Below are positions 60,846 through 64,000 of a DNA stretch of 64,000 nucleotides, in pieces. The notes beneath the pieces are model-generated. The model was given only the letters and a program-made list of their open reading frames with translations. It was not told the DNA's origin and ran no database searches. The stretch is from contig JAKZAP010000001.1 of NCBI GenBank assembly GCA_023053575.1, forward strand, positions 26,492,533-26,556,532, given 5' to 3'. How positions within the stretch are numbered: the first letter of the stretch is position 1; each line of letters starts with the position of its first letter. The position numbers were made by a program, and so were the translations under genes. This DNA is from Branchinecta lynchi (taxonomy: Eukaryota; Arthropoda; Branchiopoda; Anostraca; Branchinectidae).

Positions 60846-62884
60846 TAGTAGTAGTAGTAGAACAGTTTTATTGAAAATTAACATTTGTTTTCAGTAGGAC
60901 AACAAAAGCGGGGCTTGCGAGGCTGTGCTAACTTGTAAGAGATACAAAAAAAAGAGAAGAGAGAGTATGGAGAAGGAGACCATGTACCGATACCAAAACA
61001 AAACAAAAACATTAACGAAAAACATTACCTTACGTGACCCCCAAACAACAAAACACAACAAACGAAAATTATATAAATCTGACATAAAACAAACCTGAAA
61101 GAAAAAATTATTTAATCAGTTTCGAAGGTATACCTGCTGAGCAACTCCGTACGTAGATCCGACTTGAACTGGTTAAAATTACCTATTTCCTAAATACCTT
61201 TACTTAGTTTATTCCACAGCTTGGAAGCTCTATAAATAATGGAGGCGGAAGACCTACTTGTAACTAGCCGAGGAACCTCAATATTACTGCGACCACTCGG
61301 TCCTTTACCTTTCGGGACTCTACCCCCTGCTGAAGAAAAAGGATGTAGCAGCTATTCGATTAGCATACTTCCGCTACTGTAAATTCCTCCTCTACTTGCC
61401 AATTTGGTATAAAAATCGAAAAATGCTAACTAAATTTTCAGTAACTAATATAACTGTTAAACTTGACGAGCTGCATAGGAATCTGTCGGTCGCCGCATTT
61501 TCTCCACATCACGGTCTTGTCCGTTTGTTTGAAGTGTAATCTGTTTCGATGTGTAAAGTTGTATCATAATTTTAAGTTGTGTTTCTTTCTTTTCTTTATG
61601 TACTCCACTATTTCTATTTATAGAAGTGGGTAAATAAAAGTATTCATTCATTCATTCATTCATTCATATTTCCTCGTATCCGAGTATTGTGTTGATGAAC
61701 ATCTGACCTCTCATAAAATATTCCTGCAAAACAGTTCGGAAGGCTCTCATTGTAATACTTATCTATAGAAATCAACGTATAAAAATCGCGTAATCCAGCT
61801 GCTGGCATTAAATTTATTTCTCTGTAAACTGACCTCATGGACTCCCGGCTCCCAACATCACAAAAAAAGTCTAACAGCGTTATTCTGAATCACCCGGATT
61901 GGACGAAGTACCGAAGGGAAAGTGCCAAGCCATATTGACGAACAATATAAAATATAAGGGTGAATCAGGGAAAAATATAACAACCGTAGAACATAAGGGG
62001 GGGAAATGTGTTTTAATTTACGCATGATTCCTAGGTTACGCGACAGTGTTTTGAAAACTGACTTCACATGGTCTTTAAATGATAGGGTTTCATCAACATT
62101 AATGCACGTTGCACGTTTAATGCTTCCCCGCTCTGATACTATTTCCGTGATCCAAGGATAAAAATTGGAGATCGAGAGAAAATAACAAAATTTGACTTAC
62201 CTATATTCAAGTCAAGGTGGTTTATTTTTAACCATTCGCATATCTTTCTCATTGCTGTGTCCAATGGTGACAGGAGCAATTGTTCCGTAGGGGCAACACA
62301 CACCAAGGTTGTATCGTCCGCAAATAATGGCGTGCTAACCTGGGTCGGACCATTATCAACAAAATCGGTAATTCTGGGCAGAGATTTAACAACATCAGGC
62401 AAATCATTAATAAAAATCAAAAAAAGAGTAGGACCCAATACGGAACCTTGGGGAACCCCGCAATTAACAAGAGATTTTCTAGAAGAAAATCCTTGTAAAT
62501 GAACATACTGCTGTCTATTTTGAAGAAAACAACGAAGCAAATCCAACATAGCGACACGTATTCCATAGAATTCACATTTTTTTTATTAGTATTCGATGGT
62601 CAACAGTGTCGAACGCCTTAACCAAATCCAAAAATACCCCAGCTACCCTAAGCTTCTTATCAAGAGCTTCATTAATTATTGAAGTGATAAAGGAAATCGC
62701 CATTTCTGTTGTTCTACCCCTCCTGAACCCAAATTGATTTGGATGTAAAAGCTTATGTCGTTCCAAATGGTCATAAATTCTAACATTAATACTTTTTTCT
62801 AAAACACGTGAAATAACAGGTAATAACGAAATTGGCCGATAATTCCCCAGATCATTCTTATTACCACCTTTATAAATAAAGGTG
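60846..62884 (-). pseudogene. CR1/L2-like non-LTR RT inserted in a hAT element
   Basis: On the minus strand, from 62884: NDLGNYRPISLLPVISRV, PNQFGFRRGRTTE, FLDLVKAFDTVDHR (catalytic Asp), a frame break near 62560, then VPQGSVLGPTLFLIFI, LFADDTTLVCV (FADD), LNIGKSNFVIF, PYILYCSSIW, DVHQHNTRI, and after an insertion RASKLWNKLSKG and FKSDLRTELLS. The 3-prime end is a CTACTACTACTA tail at 60846-60860. 5-prime truncated, frameshifted and interrupted at about 61331-61665. Confidence 0.85.
61331..61665 (+). pseudogene. Family J retrotransposon 3-prime fragment nested in the CR1/L2-like RT
   Basis: The + strand encodes LAYFRYCKFLLYLPIWYKNR, homologous to FFRYLKFLLKLPLWTRNT of the intact ORF2. The 3-prime UTR has TACTCCACT, loop, AGTGGG, TAAATAAAAG and ATTCATTCATTC. 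Confidence 0.8.
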
Positions 62885-62964
62885 GGTTCAGGGTTGGAAT
62901 CCGAATCCCATTCCAGCCTAACAAGCGGAAAACTCGAAACCGAATCGGATTCTTCCCTCTCTGC
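62885..62964. mobile_element. hAT-type element copy 2, right piece
   Basis: GGTTGGAATCCGAATCCCAT and GAATCGGATTCTTCCCTCTCTG match the right end of 39745-40583, which ends CCATCTCTG. Confidence 0.7.
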
Positions 62965-63571
62965 ACATAAGCAAGAGCCAGTCCAATGGTGGGAAAAGCA
63001 TTAAACTCCTTTGAAATCACGTCGTGGAAAATGGAGGTGTCCGTTACTAGCGTTTGGACTTAGTCGAGCTTAAAATTATGACTGTGAGAGTTAGCAAACA
63101 AAGAATGTAAAAAAACCGAGAGGATTTGTAAAGAACAACACATGAAACTGGAAGTTTGACGATGAATTGGCAGATGCAATCGGCAAAAAGGTCAACAGAT
63201 AGTTGTTGAACCACAGTCCTACCGCTCGGAAGCGTTAAGTATCGCGGATCCTGGGGCTTATGGAGGTTTTCTATCTGTCCAGTGTTACGGTATCCAACAA
63301 TTGTGTTTTCACACTTTCCTTTCTTGCGATATATCCTGGCTCCGACAATGCCTCTGCAGCTCCACAGCTGTGACGTTAAGGAAAATGAGAGTACCAAGGT
63401 AACAGGTAAAAGCACCTGCTCAATGTATTCGATATACGATCATTTTTGTTTCGTCTATCCGCGAAGGCTGACGTTTTGGTCATTATTTCTCCCTCACACG
63501 AGGACGGCACCGTGTGCATAAGCAGCCAACGTGTCTGACAATCCCAATACAAAATAAAATATCTCTTTGTC
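62965..63571. other. Unassigned; possibly intron 10
   Basis: The minus frame 63047-63415 (122 codons) contains a hydrophobic N-terminus but no domain and no homologue in the window. No further cadherin exon found. Confidence 0.35.
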
Positions 63572-64000
63572 GGGATCCCAAAACGTAAGTGGAGGGATAC
63601 CTACGACATAGCAAAAGTTGTCCGTCTGTCCGTCCGTCCGCCTGTCAGCACGATAACTCTCGAAGGGAATGAGATATTTAGATGAAACTTGGTGTGAGGA
63701 CTCTTGGAGTCAAGGGAAAGGTCAAGTTCGTAGATGGGCCCGATAGCTGAATATTTAGGGGAGGAGTTGTTTCAAATTAAAGGGAGATTTTTTTTTTTTA
63801 AGCTAATGAGATAGTTGATTAAGGGGTAAAAGGACATGCTGAACACGAATATGAAAACCATTTTCTCGCCGGACAAGTACTTCACCCGAAATTCGGCTAA
63901 AACCGGAAAATTTGTTAAAGGTAAAAGTTATATCTGAAGTTGATTAGATATCCGATTTAAGAGTAAGGAGACATGGTGAATCAGAATATGAAAATGATTT
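63572..64000 (+). repeat. Family A element, cut by the window end
   Basis: CGGGATCCCAAAACGTAAG, GTCCGTCTGTCCGTCCGTC, GATGAAACTTGGTGTGAGG and about one and a half units with CGCCGGACAAGTA and AAAACCGGAAAATTTG. Confidence 0.82.

Noticed and set aside
63047..63415. 122-codon minus-strand frame with a hydrophobic start
   Set aside because: No domain, homologue, splice context or promoter evidence; could be chance.

Overview
This window reads as nuclear DNA of an invertebrate metazoan. It has spliced exons with GT/AG borders, a multi-repeat cadherin (an animal adhesion family), APE-type non-LTR retrotransposons and dense layers of small DNA transposons. There are no bacterial operons and no ribosome binding sites. 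I cannot name the species from sequence alone.

Host gene. Only one host gene is convincing: a large cadherin on the + strand. Ten exons lie between 11594 and 60489. Joined at their GT/AG borders they give one open frame of 644 codons plus split codons at both ends, and every splice phase matches its neighbour. They encode about five and a half extracellular cadherin (EC) repeats. The signal peptide, remaining repeats, membrane segment and cytoplasmic tail are not visible, so the gene probably runs past both recognised ends. Introns range from 1.0 to 13.5 kb and are filled mostly with repeats.

Layout. 1-1421: end of a minisatellite-bearing repeat (family B). 1.4-9.3 kb: small DNA elements and non-LTR 3-prime ends, including a CR1/L2-like coding fragment at 8230-9330. 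9.9-11.6 kb: decayed reverse transcriptase (RT) running up to the first exon. 11.6-16.6 kb: intron 1, with several MITEs and a family A repeat. 16.8-30.4 kb: intron 2. It holds a TTAA-flanked MITE, a palindrome-like block with inverted arms (18407-26055) enclosing an RT gene that is itself split by a 3.0 kb hairpin-ended element, then family C repeats, a 1.35 kb TIR element and a family B tail. 31.7-38.6 kb: intron 4, with an apparently intact two-ORF retrotransposon inserted in a TTAA MITE. 38.7-57.9 kb: further cadherin exons with family A and B arrays, hAT elements and a SINE-like unit. 58-63 kb: the last visible exons, followed by a hAT element containing a CR1-like RT that contains another RT fragment. 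63.6 kb to the end: another family A copy.

Most unusual feature. Three repeat families (A, B, C) share one architecture. Each starts with a palindrome or hairpin. A and B follow it with a GTCCGTC-rich stretch, and all three carry a minisatellite core whose units contain a motif close to GATGAAACTTGG. A and B also share a 3-prime design: a repeat of the starting palindrome, a tiny stem-loop, then CTTGTT. They encode no transposase I can see. They resemble non-autonomous Helitron/Helentron-type elements with internal tandem repeats, but that link is an inference.
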